A stretch of 64,000 nucleotides of DNA from Macrocystis pyrifera (GCA_031763025.1 JASSKH010000050.1:868001-932000); one strand, 5' to 3'. Shown: positions 11,652 through 24,512, counted from the stretch's first letter. Notes: generated by a model not told the origin, from the letters alone. A program made the numbers and translations.

Positions 11652-13456
11652 TTATTTCGGGTGGGATTGCTGCTCACTCTTGATGAATAGGCAGACGTCG
11701 CACGGCGTCAGATTACCGTTGTATTCGACACCGCTGTGCGGCATCTTCCGCAGAACTTTCATGCTGATGCGGTTGGCATGTCCCATGCGACGGTGCCACA
11801 GGTCAGCAGACACCACCTTTAAGGCAGCACCATGAGACTTCACGGAGATCCCAGCACGGTTTTCAAGCGCAACGGCGATGGAGCACACGATTTGTCCGGT
11901 CTTGGCATCGACACATAAGGTTTTCATCGGCACAACGAGGTCGCCCTTCTCCAACCGCGGTTTGTCTGGGTAAAACAGCGCAGCTATCTCCTCCACCATG
12001 GCCAAGGAGACGGAGAACAGGTTCGTCCCCAGCCCAGGTACAATGATTGCACGGAAAGAGAAATCCTGCTTGTTCCCACCGTCATCGGTAGTGGTGCCGG
12101 TGATGGTGCCCGTAGCTACCCCGAAAAGGATGTTATTGCCAGCCGCGACGATCTGGTGAGGAACCGGTAGAGATTCATAGTTCCGCATTGAAGCTAGCAG
12201 TCCCAGAGTCAGCTCCGGGTCGACGAGGTGGAATGATACCCCACTGTCCACAAACAGCTCAATGTTGTTGCCGTCGGTGCGAAGCCCACCTCCACCTGAC
12301 AGGTCGGGAGTGCTTGCCATAAGCGCTCGGAAGACCCCATCGAGTAGACGGTAGTTCGGCAGTGATGCCGCTGGAGCAGACGCAGGTTCCGCCTGTTCAG
12401 CACCGGACTCCGCGGTTGGAGCCCCACGAGACGGCATGGTCGCCGCTGGCAGGGGCACGCCCATCGCGGTGAACGAGTAGCCAAAGTTGTTCGGTGTCCG
12501 CGGAGGAGGCGGAGCCATGGGCGCGCTCGCGGCGTGAGCGAAACCAGCGGCCTGGTGGTGGTGTGTTGGTGGTTGAGGAAGAGCGTCCTGGTGTGCGCTT
12601 CCGACGTGGCTAAAACTGCCTTGCCCCCGAGGCTGCACCATCGCCAGGTGCGCAGTCAGCGACTGGATCTCTCGCTGAGCCATGCACTCATTGTCGCTAT
12701 GATTGGTCGTCTTGACGTAGCTACACACTTTGGAGAGGGTTCTCCGCCGCCCTTCGTGCCCTTGTTCTTCCACCGCGACTTTCCCGGCTTGGACCGGCTC
12801 TTCTTGCCCGCTTTGGGGCAGTCGCGCTGGTAGTGGCCGTACTAGTTGCAGTTGTGGCATCGGTCTTTGTTGGTTGCAGCCATTCTCGCACGACGGCCCG
12901 AGACCGCGGGCCCCGACGACTTCCTCGATTGTGCGTCGATAAAGTAGTTTACAGCTGTTCGCTTGATTTCCTCGCCATCTGGGAACGGTTGCCTGTAGTG
13001 CATGCCCCACAGGAAACTGTAGTCCGACGAGTGGATGAGAGCATTTAACACCAGGTCCTCGAACGTCTCCTTCGGTGTGGACTCCCCCATATCTTCAAGC
13101 CGAAGCTTGAGGTCGTCCATGGTCGCCAGGAAGTCGATGACGTTCTGACCATGTCGGAGCTTGGCGGTGTGTAGCTGCTCCCTGCGGACTCGCCGAGATT
13201 CGTTTGTATTTCCGGCGAAGCGCTCCTTGAGGGCCGCCCAAGCCGCAGCCCCATTGCCCATTTCGCCCCCAGACTTGCCTTGGAAAGGCTTCGTGGTGAT
13301 GTGGGCAGATTCGACAGTAGAGAAGTAGATAAGGAAGTACAACTGGTTGTTACGAATTTTGCAGTTGGATGCTGCCGTGGCAGCGTCGGTTCCTTCGCGT
13401 CCAGGGCACGTTTCTCCCTCGAGGATCTTCAGACGTTCCTGCGAATGGAGACCCAC
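11652..13456 (-). pseudogene. Gag, protease and pre-integrase region of the copia fossil
   Basis: The gag-like segment (12,842-13,456) contains WAALKERFAGNT and the LRxGQNVIDFLATMDDLK stretch of UBN2-type gag. A zinc knuckle of the CHNC...GHYQRDC type follows near 12,800-12,860. An aspartic protease motif, VDSGVSFHLVD, lies near 12,220-12,260. The pre-integrase signature LWHRRMGHANRISMKVL and a CDVC pair occur near 11,700-11,815. Confidence 0.85.
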
Positions 13457-13559
13457 CGCCTACGAAACTTGTCCGCCCATTCTCGGTAATCCCGTTGATT
13501 CTTGCATTGACCCACGGTTTCGAGCGTCTTTTTCAACGCGGTGTTCGATGATTTGGCCA

Positions 13560-14384
13560 TCGCCTCCCGACCCTTAGGCAGCGACCGGGGCTAAGCGCAA
13601 GGCGCGCAGGCTTTCCTCACACGTACAATGCCCCGAGTACCAGAGTAAGCTCGACGCGAAAGGGACGGTGCAAGGCGATAGTTTTGCTACACGGATGTAG
13701 GCTTTGCAGGATTGCAGCCCTGAAGCTCACAATCCTAGTCCGCCGGTCTCTCACCAGTATCCGCCCAGACTCCTATGCTCCAGGAGACACAGGAAGAACC
13801 TACCACAGGTGACTAAGCTGCGGTGTGTGGCGTCGGAGGCTTCAACTCCGGCCCCGTCCTGCAGTCACACGGGTCAGATGCACTGCTCAGACTGACCGAA
13901 TCCTCAACCTTACGCACGACGCACGCGCAGGTAACGTGGAGCACGTTGTATTTATGAGGCTGCCGCAACGGATGCACCCAGCCTAGACAGATCCTCACCC
14001 TTTACACACGCCACTAAGTCGGCACCCAGCAGCTGAAAGGTATCTTGGACAGACTACGCCTTGCGGTAAGACGCGCAGGCGATTTCGGGAAATCAATTAC
14101 ACACACGCGGAACACCTGAACGGTACTCTGCGCGTGCAAAACAACAACCCTGCACAACTCTATTCGCCGACCGGAATCAACGCCTAGAAGTTATGCCCCC
14201 TAATGCTTTACACACAGCAGTATCGTACCGAATGTGCAGCCGAGAATCCAGGTGATCAGTCCGGATCCGACAGCAGACGGGTTGACTCAATGTAACCCTC
14301 CAGCAGAAGCTCACTCCGGCAGAAGAGACGTCCGCAGAGAAGATGTGTGTGCACACTACTCGCAAAACGCGAGGCTCATAAACC
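13560..14384. other. 5' leader of the copia fossil
   Basis: Non-coding stretch between the right LTR and the gag start. On the minus strand the bases just inside the LTR read GGTTTATGAGCC, which may be a degenerate initiator-tRNA primer-binding site. Nothing else recognised. Confidence 0.45.
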
Positions 14385-14820
14385 TATTAAGTATATTTGC
14401 GTTGTACCCTAATAATGTAGACAGAGGTTGTGTCGTCGGTGATACCCGAGATATGACACCGGCAAGCGGTGGCCCGGGGAGTAAGATACTGCCGTGCGGT
14501 AGAGAGAAGAGGACGTGATAACACGTAAACACTGGGGCTTTAATGGCCAACACACACAGATGCACTCCACAGAGAATGCAGGAGTCCAGATGACGGCAGC
14601 TTCCAGAGATAGATAGGCAGCTAGGATACCATCACGATCTGGATAAAGGTCACATCAGAGAGTGCGATCCAATCCTACAAGAAGAGAATGCTGCGACAGT
14701 AATTCCTCCGCATATACATAGACGTTACATACGAACCGACACCTACATAAGAGATCTCCGATACAGCAGCAGGGCTACATGAACATTGACTCATACATGG
14801 TAATGTGCTAACATTCCATA
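14385..14820 (-). repeat. Right LTR (5' LTR) of the copia fossil
   Basis: 436 bp, collinear with 7,968-8,403 and about 92% identical by eye count. It starts TATTAAGTATATTTG and ends GTGCTAACATTCCATA, followed at once by the ACAACAGC flank. Confidence 0.92.
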
Positions 14821-14828
14821 ACAACAGC

Positions 14829-16555
14829 AATAGCTTGCCAGGTACCTGGTGTCCGCTTGCTACCACTGCTGTAGTATCGTACCAGAGGTACGTGGTGGTT
14901 ATCCAGTTTTTGGTATAATATCCGTACCTTTGTATCATTCCCGGCTGGTGCTTGTATTCGCAACAATAACTATCACCTCAGGCACCACAAACACGCAAGT
15001 CTCCAAGCATACACCAGGATGCACGCATTGGGCCTCGTGTCTTTCGTTGCTGCATCATGGCCCCGCCCAGTCGCGCGTGGTCAAGGCTTGCTTTGCTCGA
15101 TAGACGGATAGATGGTCTCGCTTCCCTTGCGGAGGTTTAAAATTTGTGTTTCTTGGGAGGCACAAAGGAAGTGGGGGAAGGGTGTGGTCCCCAAACGCGG
15201 CGAGATTGCTGGGGGACCACCTCAAAGTCCTAACATTCCGTATAGCCAGCCCCCACACAAAACTCTAGATTGTTTTCACATTTGGAACAGCAGAGTATAT
15301 ATTTGGATAAAAAACTGGAACACTATCTGCTTCTCGCCGGGGAGGGCAAGTCTAAAATAACACGGGGCAGTTGACGCCAGTTATCTTCCAATCAAATGGC
15401 TGTCCCGTGACGTATGAAACTTCAATGGGAATGACACTATTATTGGGACTCACAGGTGACGTTTAAGCCCATCCCCTGTCCCCACGTACGTGTAAAAATG
15501 ACGTTCGTTGTGTGTAGGCGCTACTGACCGGGGAGACCAGAACTGAGCACCCAGGGTGTGCACTTCCCTTGGGGACTGAAGACGAAGCCTAATAGCTACA
15601 GGCGCCAATGGTTGGTTTACGGGTGCTCTGCTGCCTCCGTCTGCTGTGCCCAGCAAACCAGGCCCTGAAACGTTTGTCCGCGAAATATCGAGAGCTTTTT
15701 GCATGCCATTTTCCGGGATAAGAATGGCCGATCTTTTGGAGTCGTTGCTGCTGCTGTCCTAACCGCGAGTGCTGCATCCCATCCCGTTTGCCGCTTGCTT
15801 CGCGTGCTCATAGTCAGGCCTCTCGATAATTGGCGCAAGTTTCCGTTTGAGAAACGATACTCCACACGATGCAAACTTGAAATTTGCTTGAACGTTTCGT
15901 TCCACATTACGATATCCCGACGAAGAGCGCCCAAAACCCACAACATTCAAAATTCAAAATTCGTATTTCATCACTGATCGACGCCTGTGTCTGTTATTGC
16001 CACGTATACTGCCTGTACGTACGGTACAGCAGTACGTATTCGGATACCAGGTATACTTTCTACAGGGTCCATATACAACAGCAGCGGCTTGACCGAATTC
16101 TTGTGCGCGACAAGACCGAACCGGTACCTGAAGGTGGCCAGTTGGAGATGTCACCTGAGGCCTTGGGCAGGGTTTTTGGGGACGGCGCTGGAGAGCAGCA
16201 TCATCCGTGAAAGCTTTCGCTCAGAGGGCTACGGCTATGACAGAGGGGCCGGTAGAGGGCGGGTCCTCTTGGACCAGTACTACAGCAGTCATGGACGCCG
16301 CAGGTGACAACAACAGTATAGTCCACATGTCTTTGTCCAGAGGTACGAGGTAGCAAGATGTACGAGTACTTGAGATAAGAGGACTTCGTCTGGTTTCTAT
16401 TATTATCCCCGTAAAAAAAAGCTGAACCCGCCGCGTTCGGGGGACATACTCGGAAAAAGCATCGGACCGGTCATCGATTTCCACACGAACGATCAACCCG
16501 AGGGTAGATTTTTCAAAGAGCAGCCAAAAGCCTGATCTGTCGTAGCCAGCTCATA
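14829..16555. other. Unassigned non-coding stretch
   Basis: Contains scattered GTACAGCAGTAC-type words (for example near 16,018-16,036) but no recognisable gene, RNA or terminal repeat. Frames at 15,450-15,980 on both strands look like mutual shadows. Confidence 0.4.
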
Positions 16556-16559
16556 TGGC

Positions 16560-17500
16560 GGGTGGGACAGTGAGTACCATCGACCTGCTCCAATATTTCG
16601 TAAATGGTGTACATTCATGTTACTTTGCCTCAACGAACGACAGACAACCACCACACCCATCTACACTCTCGTCCACCCTCTCCGTCAGTGGTGGGGAAGA
16701 AGCCGAAGCCATACATGAACCCGATCGACAAGTAGAATACTCCATTAATCTGTGGGAAAATACAGAACAACTGAATATAATCGACATACTCCAAAACGTA
16801 ATTATCCCCGACGAAGCTCAACCCCGCAGGCAACGTACAGGTAACGGCTATGGAACGTGAGTTCACGATGGCAAGGGACCGTGGATGTAGACGCAACGAT
16901 TAATGCTCGAAATAAGTCTAGTGAAACAGGTTATATTGTTAATCCCTGTCGTAAAGCATGGTGTCAATAAGACCCGTGACACCGCGAGGAATCCTCTTAA
17001 AGCATTGTCGATTATTGATGCCTGACGCCATTAAAGAGCCCCGCTGAAAGCCACAATTTATCAAGCAATAATGCACACAAAAACCCAGCAATGAAGCAAA
17101 CACAGCCAAATCAGTGAGTACAATCGACATAGTCCTATGCGTATGTATAGTACACTCAAGCTACTTTCCCACAACGCGCGGCAAACACCCACCACACTTA
17201 TCTACGCTCTTGTCTACGCTCGCCGGTGGCAGTGATGGGGGAGAAGCCAAAGCCATGCAAACAATTGACGAACAGAGTAATACCCCATCAATCTCTGTGG
17301 GTGACTACATAACAACTGAATTAAGTCGACCTCCTTCAATACGTAATTATAGTACACTCAGGCTACTTTCCCACGACCCACGACATGCTATCGCCACACC
17401 CATCGTCGCTCTCGTCAACGCTCTCCGGCAGTGATGCGGAAGAAGCCGAAGCCACGAAAGAAATCGCAAAAAAACAGTACTCGTCGAATACGTGGTAAAA
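16560..17500. repeat. Three degenerate copies of a short dispersed/tandem unit
   Basis: The units share GTGAGTAC(C/A)ATCGACA, CACACCCATCTACACTCTCGT, CTCTCCG..CAGTG and GAAGAAGCCGAAGCCA. Copies lie at about 16,570-16,805, 17,112-17,345 and 17,346-17,460. Frames in the first two copies give alignable peptides (PPH.STL.STL and GGEEAEA / DGGEAKA), so the unit may derive from a former exon, but I cannot name it. Confidence 0.55.
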
Positions 17501-18735
17501 AAAAAGTGCTGTCCAGTACACCACACGACAGACAACTCTATTTTATTCGTTACATTCAATGCTTCTCGGTATTTGCGAAGTCTTAACGATAGTGATGATG
17601 GCTGTTGTTAGTATTTTTATTTTGAAATGTGGGGAAGAAAAATTCCGAACCTCTTGTGTGTTTTCACGAGAAAACAAGAACTGCCACAGGCGCGAGCCTT
17701 AGTCGACGCCAAGTGTGGGGAGGACCTCCAGGTTCGACTCGACATCTGTGGCACTTCCCTTTCTTAGAGGGTGTAGCGTGTAGGACACGCCAGGTTTTGG
17801 TATAGGATCGGTACGGACGATCTCACGAACAACCATCAACGATGATGGAAGAGGAAGAGAGAGTGTGTGCGAGGCACGGGCCTTGCATACCAATCCGCAG
17901 TGACGACCTGTCACGGGACAATATCACTGCTGACGACATCTCTGCTGACGACAACAAATAGTCGAATATGGATGACCACAGTAGTACATTAAGATGTACG
18001 GATATCCACGACCTCGGCGAATGGTGAGACCTCCGCGAGACGATACCCATGCGACGGTCTGGTCGAGAACCTTGAACCCACAGAACGTTAGTTAATAGTA
18101 CGGGGAATAAATGTTTTTTTTCTGAATTCGAGGAAACGTAATTTTATGTTTGAATATAGTAAGGGGAATTATTTGTTTTCGATTATATCGGGGCGACGAA
18201 ACAATCAAACAAATGGATCTGATCATCAGTTTAGTTAATTCGCACTGAAAATAGAGTTTAATAATTTATGTTCCGTCTTCGGGCACACGAAATCAATAAA
18301 ACAAAATACACCATGACACCCAAAATGCTCCATCTATTAAAAATTCTTCATATATTCTTCAAATCAGAAATACAATCCTTTAAATTTTACACATACATAC
18401 GTCGAAAATAAACTCCGGTATTGGCCAGTCAGTGCTATGTAGAAAATATGGTTAGCTGGTTGGAGAATTTCAGTGATGGTACCCAAAAATGATTTTACCC
18501 TGGAAACAAAACATCGGAAACACACTGCATCATCTGGAAGAAATCACATCACGTGTGACGCTTCGTTCAAAATGAAGGATTGATACGCCCCTGGTCCAAA
18601 ACTCCTGAAAAACAGATCTTTGATTGTTTGTCCTCGGATCAAGCCCCCAAAACAACACACCAGTCGATGTACCTATTTAGTAGCTTCATCAGAAATTTCC
18701 ACATGACATGCATGACAATATTTTATTATTGTTGA
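17500..18735. other. Unassigned, partly AT-rich stretch
   Basis: No gene recognised. AT-rich from about 18,050 to 18,500. Confidence 0.4.
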
Positions 18736-18737
18736 AA

Positions 18738-18803
18738 TACGTCAGCTGCGAGTTCGACTGATCAAATAGTTGATACTCAACTTTGCAAGCTGCGTAATAT
18801 GTC
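18738..18803 (+). repeat. Solo copy of a 66-bp motif
   Basis: Matches copies at 38,266-38,331 (+), 49,478-49,536 (+) and 49,857-49,928 (-). It runs from ATACGTCAGCTG through GAGTTCGACTGATC and GATACTCAACTTTGCAAGC to TGCGTAATATG. Its edges are loosely palindromic (ACGTCAGC / GCTGCGTAAT). Confidence 0.7.
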
Positions 18804-18899
18804 TTGTGGGGCGTGAGGACAAGAGCTTGCTCTACGACCACCCCGGATCTAGGTTATTAGAAATAGGCTTGAAATGATTGAAACAGTGAAGAAGACCAT

Positions 18900-18922
18900 C
18901 TACTACTACTACTACTACTACT
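18900..18922. repeat. (TAC)n microsatellite
   Basis: About seven consecutive CTA/TAC triplets. Confidence 0.9.
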
Positions 18923-18987
18923 GCGGTATGCAGTACTCTTCATTGGTATTACATACATACCTGTTACACGAAGTAATCACGTCTGGT

Positions 18988-19645
18988 GTTCTCTGCGGCA
19001 CAAGCTGAAGTATTATGGAAATATAATATTAGTTCTTCTATTCTCGACCTGTTGCTTTTAGCAACGTACTGCTCTAATTTAAAACAACTCTTCCTTCTGC
19101 TCCGAAGTATTGAATTCTACCCACTCGGTCGTTGTTTGTTTTTTTTATTAGTAATAAGCTGAAGTCATTACGGGATTTGAGTCGGCAGAATGTCGTACCG
19201 TAGTACCATAACTTATGGCACGAGATAGAATGACTACGACGAGGTGTCAGCACTTACGAACTCCAGATAAACATTTTGCCGCCTGCCCGTTTTCTCCTAA
19301 ACAGTTGTACGTGCGTAGCAGTTATGATACGAGATAGAGAAAAAGCTGAAGTAATTACGGTAGGTCTTCTCTGCGGCAAAAGCTGAAGTATTACGGAAGT
19401 AGAATAGTTCCTCTGTTCTCAGCCTCTATTGCTTTTCGCTACGCACTATTCAAATCGCAAACAACTCTCACTGCTGCTCAGAAGTATTTAATTCTACGTA
19501 CCCGGTAGTTTTTTCTTCATACTAATAGTAAAAACCTGAAGTAATTACGGAAATGCAGTATCTATCTGCAGCATGTGCGTAATTGCATAACTTGTGGTAC
19601 GAGATGGAATGCTTGCGACGAGGTTCTATGTTCGTCCATGCGACT
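18988..19645. repeat. Tandem duplication, about 372-bp unit, two copies
   Basis: TTCTCTGCGGCA followed by AGCTGAAGTATTA occurs near 18,990 and 19,365. Each is followed by matching text: GTTCTTCTATTCTC / GTTCCTCTGTTCTC, then AACAACTCT..CTGCTC.GAAGTATT, then an ATAACTT.TGG.ACGAGAT.GAATG phrase at about 19,207 and 19,577. The second copy is cut short near 19,640. Confidence 0.65.
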
Positions 19646-21257
19646 ACGGTCATGCATTATATGGAGTACATATCTCCTATCGAGTACCCCCCCCCCACTT
19701 TCTCCCCTCGTTCGCTGTGAACTTTTCCGACCCAGGGCTTAGCGGGTGTCGAAAAAAAGAGCTTTTTCATGACCATGATGATCGACCGTGTCATGGTGAA
19801 TTACGATCCGTTTTATATTTGCAATGCCGAACTACCGTGAAAACCTATACTGCAGAATTACACCCAATTATACCATAGTATCGGGAATGTACCGGGAATA
19901 CAAATCACCTGCGGATACCGGAGAACCCGCGGGTGCCCAAATACCCGTTTCCCGATGGCACAGTTACTCGTAGGCTCCTCAAACACTTTGGTGCGAGGTC
20001 GGACCCCACAAGCGAAATCGGAATAACCCGTCCAGATATACACGCAGGCTACCTGGACTATTGAAATCAGGGTGCTGCCTCCAACATGTAAAAAGGGTTC
20101 AAGGGTTAGACCGACGAGCGGAACTTGTAGCGACGCTGACACTGACACTAGCCTCGTGTGCCCTCCCGCTGCTGCTGCTGCTACTGCTACTCTTGTTGCT
20201 GCCGCCGCCACCTCTGCTGGTGCAGCTGACGATTTCTTGTTTGCTGAAGCAATCACCCGAACACTACAGATGCATACGACCGCGCCCATACGTAGATGCT
20301 CGTTCGTGATGCTTCATCGCAATCCGTATTCGCTCGACATGTCGTATCACACATCAAACCATCGCGTGTACCGAGGACCAGCCTCCATACCAACAAGTAC
20401 TACGTAGTTACTGCATGAATGACGCCGAAATGTAGACAGCGGTCTGGGCTACTCACACAACCTCCTGTGGCGTTTGCATGCATTTATTTCCGTACGTTTG
20501 TCGTACTTCGGTTTGCCCGTCCCTTCCATAGATGTGTAGTCGTCTACCATTAGTATTTGATCTGGTGTGGGTGCTCCCCACGTCGACCCCCCCCCCCCTC
20601 TTCCCCCTTAGAATGTGTAGGTCAGGTCTGTCGGATCCGGGACAACGAAACGACATTGCACTATTGTCTACTCCGTTTACCACATAAAAATGTATCCCTG
20701 TGACGTTGTAAAGTGACCTCAGAGCAACTATCTGCCCAGGATTGAAGATTTGTCACGGACACTGGTTGTGTTTAATGCAGACGGTTAGACATAATGATTT
20801 TGTGTCAAAACACACACGCATGGAGCAATCAACACGCCCACGATGATCTTGTTTTGCTGGTGTTGCTGACCGGCAGTATTGCAACCTTGTGCCTTACTGA
20901 GATCCCATTGGGCACATGCATTTATCCTCTTGCCGATAACCCCCGAACGTGTTGCGTAGGAATCATTCGCCCTGCGTTAAGTTCCGCGTTCGCATTGACA
21001 TGTTAGGTGACTGGGACAACGTGTTCAACCACCTATTCTGACATAATATCATCGAGGCAAGTCATGATGTTGATCCGTCGTCGCACTTGTTATACTCACC
21101 GAACGCAGGTTGTAGGTAGTTCGAGGAACCCACGTTCGGCATTCACAACGAAACTGATTGTGATATGGAGGAACGTGATACACACTGAGGGCCGGATTAC
21201 ACTACTCCCAATGCAGATTTCTTTGTAGGTGCATATGGTCATTTCTATCACAACGAA
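19645..21257. other. Unassigned stretch with a GCT-rich patch
   Basis: A CTGCTGCTGCTGCTACTGCT run lies near 20,168-20,195, and a C-rich run near 20,587-20,600. No gene recognised. The 143-aa minus-strand frame across the triplet repeat is compositional. Confidence 0.35.
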
Positions 21258-22161
21258 GTGAAGGATTTCCTGAGTGGCGAAAAGCATGGCAATCGGGTGT
21301 GTCCGAGTCGCTTTCAAGGGTCAGAGAAAGAAGCCGCTCACAAGAAGAACGTCGTCAAAAACCTACGCGAATCCTACACTCTCCGACCAGACGGAGACCA
21401 CCTCGTCTTGTATCACCAAGCAAGGCCTGCAAACAGGGAGACGCATGGCATCCGGATAGGCTTGTTCGTTTGGAAGATCGTGGTTGCGAAGCAGGCGGCT
21501 CTGCATGTCGTACGTAACGAGGTTGAGTGTCCATGTGTTTGCATTGTTTGTTCTCCAACCATATTGTGATGTCACTCTCGTTGTTCAGAAGGTAAATGTA
21601 GGCCTTTCATACAAGAGTGCATGTTGCGTACTTGGCCCCTGTTCAAACAACATGCACAAATGGATGGGAAACAAACAGAGATACATTTAGGTGTTCTCGT
21701 TGATCGGTATAGAGACACACCATCATAGTGAATGGGCATCGTAAATATATTCGTAATAGTTGTCAAACGAACCAATCCAAAATTCGGGTCAGGCAATATC
21801 AACCGTGGGGGAGGACAAGGCACAGCGGCAGTACATGCATACTAAACGAGGCTGGAATACGTGTATTAGTGCGTGGATTTCGGACGGTCATCACATCATC
21901 TCTAAGTCTCGTTTGTGTACGGGGTTGCAAATACACCGTGGAGCGCGTTCGCGGCGTATTCCAAATGGTGATTCATGTATACACCGCTGGGTCTGATGTT
22001 CCGTTTTTTTTTTTTGCGCTATGGGAATATTTACCGAGATGAAGTCGCAGTAGGTTTCACACACTCGGTTTCGGTGACGTCGGGGGCCGCTTTGAACCTC
22101 TTTTGGTTCGTGTTTGCCGATAACGCGTTTGTTCAAGCAAATACTAATATGTTGTAAGGAT

Positions 22162-22520
22162 CAGATGCAGAAGCACAACGGGGGGAATCGCATGATGGCA
22201 GACATCAAGAGGGAGCACCACCTTGCGACTGTGGCTGCGAAGTCCCTGTTGATTGATGTCAAAGCCCGGTGCCCCCTTTGCGAGTTAAACGGTCGCGCCC
22301 CTAAGAACCTACCGCACACGCTAATCCTGTCTACTACCTTCGGTGAGTGAGTCTTAGTCGATATCAAGAAGATTGGCACGAGGGGTCATTTGCTAGTGGT
22401 TATTGATCACCACACGTCATATTGCTACTCGAAGCACCTGGCGAAAAAGGAGGCGGATCCTATGGCGGACTACCCGAAGAAGGTCTTCGAAGACATAACG
22501 GAAACCAGGGACAGCTAGGT
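22162..22520 (+). pseudogene. Zinc-binding and first core blocks of the integrase fossil
   Basis: The frame at 22,114-22,350 carries REHHLATVAAKSLLIDVK followed by CPLCELNG, fitting the H-H-C-C zinc-binding domain that precedes integrase cores. The sequence just after reads VDIKKIGTRGHLLVVIDHHT, matching the first catalytic-aspartate strand pair of an rve core. These are the strongest integrase signals in the region. Confidence 0.5.
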
Positions 22521-23518
22521 CGCAGCACGCAGAGAGGCTGATGCGAGGGAGAGGTCACTGCCATCGTCGAGGCCGGCCAACGATGAAGACGACGTCATTA
22601 AATCGCCGTTGGGCGTTTTGGAGTTCACGCGCATGAACGATGACGAAGACGTTAGGTTGGCTATCGACGAGGTTCGTGCTCGTTTCGAGCTATGGATGCA
22701 CAATCATTCAGATTTTATTCAGCTGTTCAAAACCTACCGGAGACGTTTACTCTGGAGAGCGGCTCACCGTGGGTTCCCGTCATATGATCGACACACGATT
22801 CACACCAACGAGCGGTTGGTGAATAGGTGTTGGTTTGGATGGGGAACTTCATGATTCTTTGGGTGTTTGCCTATTGTAGAGGAATGACTTGCGTGTACTG
22901 ACCTTAACCGTTCATCGCAACCGCACGGCTTGGAACTCAACGTCAACCGCATCGATGTTGTCGTATCACTCTTGTGTCCTGAAGGGCTTGCGTGCATGCG
23001 TGGCAAGCTTAGAGAGAAACACATCCGGAAGGGACACGGTGTTCCAATCAGATCAGGGTGGGTGATGGTTAAATTCCAGCCTTCCGCAAACATGCAGGGG
23101 CACGAGTAAAACTTTTCGTTAGGGTGTGATTGAGACTTGGTATTGTTCTCGCACACGGGCATTTCTATATTTTGCTTGAATCGGAGATGTCGGCACGGTC
23201 GATATCCGTTCAATGGTCCTCTATCGGCCGAGCAAAATACCATGACCTCAACCCAAGGAGATTTGTATTTTTCGCTTCACGACATGCAAGACAGCAATAT
23301 CGCAAGTTGTTCGTCTCTGAACTGGTGGTTTGTACCTAATTATTTGCAGGCACATAATTCAAAAGTGAGGTCAAGAAGGTGGTGGCAGATGACGACTTGG
23401 TGACAATGAAGAGCCAGCCCTTTTCCCCCGCGCGAGAACGGGAAGGTGGAGAGGAAAATATGTTGTTCCGGGTAATTCTTCGTCGACGTTTTTTTTCACG
23501 GCATCAGCGTGCTTCATA

Positions 23519-23623
23519 TTACGGGGGACCATAGTAAATAGGACCTACGGTACACACAAAAGTCTATACATTGCTCGATTTTTACAAACAATATTTGGTC
23601 CTATTAACGATGGTCCCCCGTAA
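23519..23623 (-). mobile_element. 105-bp MITE, copy 1
   Basis: Terminal inverted repeats begin TTACGGGGGACCAT and end ATGGTCCCCCGTAA, extending with mismatches to about 28 bp (to AGGACC / GGTCCT). The dinucleotide TA flanks both ends (23,517-23,518 and 23,624-23,625). Its reverse complement aligns without gaps to the 105-bp copy at 28,972-29,076. Orientation is assigned relative to that copy. It has no coding capacity. A TA target suggests a Tc1/mariner-like or similar helper. Confidence 0.85.
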
Positions 23624-24512
23624 TAGTAATAACTTTTACCAAGCACGTACATTTTCTAGCCGCCGTACCTTTTTGTTGTGTCAACTAGTGAACGTCACTT
23701 TGAGATGAAGACCATTCAGGGATCACCTTACGTTCTGAGTGTGTAGGTCATGTCAAGGGATGCGGGGGTTGAATGGTCGGAATAAACATCTACCGTCCCC
23801 TATGATCGCCTTCTCTGCGGGCACTCGCATTCGGTCCTTACGAGACTACACAGACTTCAAATATTTGTATCGTTCGTGCTGCCGTGTTTGCTTCTGTTCT
23901 AGCACCGGGCGCTGGGAGACAAGTTTTACGCGATGGTGGATCGTTTCGGCGGTTTCGCAAGCATTTCGTTTGCACGAATTGAACAGTGCTTGAAGGCCAC
24001 CGTCGACATCAACAACCACGCTGTACACAAATCAGGACACAGACCATGTGAGGTGAGACCCCTGCTTCGTAGCCCTCACATGCATGTCGGGTGAATGTGC
24101 CTTCACGAAGGAAGTAGATACTTGAAATAATCAGTGAAATAATGTACTTTGATGGCCAGGTGACGGATTGGTGGCGGTATGTGGTAAAACAAAAAGCTGT
24201 GCATGTACCGTGGGTTGAGTCTCTGCGTCGCTCAAAGTTGAGGTCAAATGTATATGTTCAGGGTGCGGTCGAAAACCACGTCCCTCGGCAGAACATACGA
24301 TGTATAACCCTTGGTCTTGTTATTTCTAAACCAAAACCAGAACATCATTGTTCGTATTTGAGTCAACAAGGAGATATAGGTTTGATATACGCAAATCCTG
24401 CAACGTGTCCAATAGTGTGAAGACGTACACGACCGTGAGAATATTTGCCCGTATGTATGTTACTGTCGTGTCTGTATTTCCTCCCGTTTCTTGTTTAGGC
24501 GGCGTGGCGTCG

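Larger units (their letters stand above)
7968..14820 (-). mobile_element. Ty1/copia-type LTR retrotransposon fossil
   Basis: The element runs from 14,820 down to 7,968 and is bounded by two 436-bp LTRs. Its parts lie in copia order on the minus strand: gag with zinc knuckle, aspartic protease, integrase, reverse transcriptase and RNase H. A purine-rich tract (GAGGGGGAGTGA on the minus strand) sits directly inside the left LTR, as expected for the polypurine tract at the 3' LTR. Perfect 8-bp copies of ACAACAGC flank the outside at 7,960-7,967 and 14,821-14,828. The LTRs differ at roughly 33 of 436 positions by eye count, so the insertion is not recent. It is broken, with at least half a dozen breaks. 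Confidence 0.93.
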
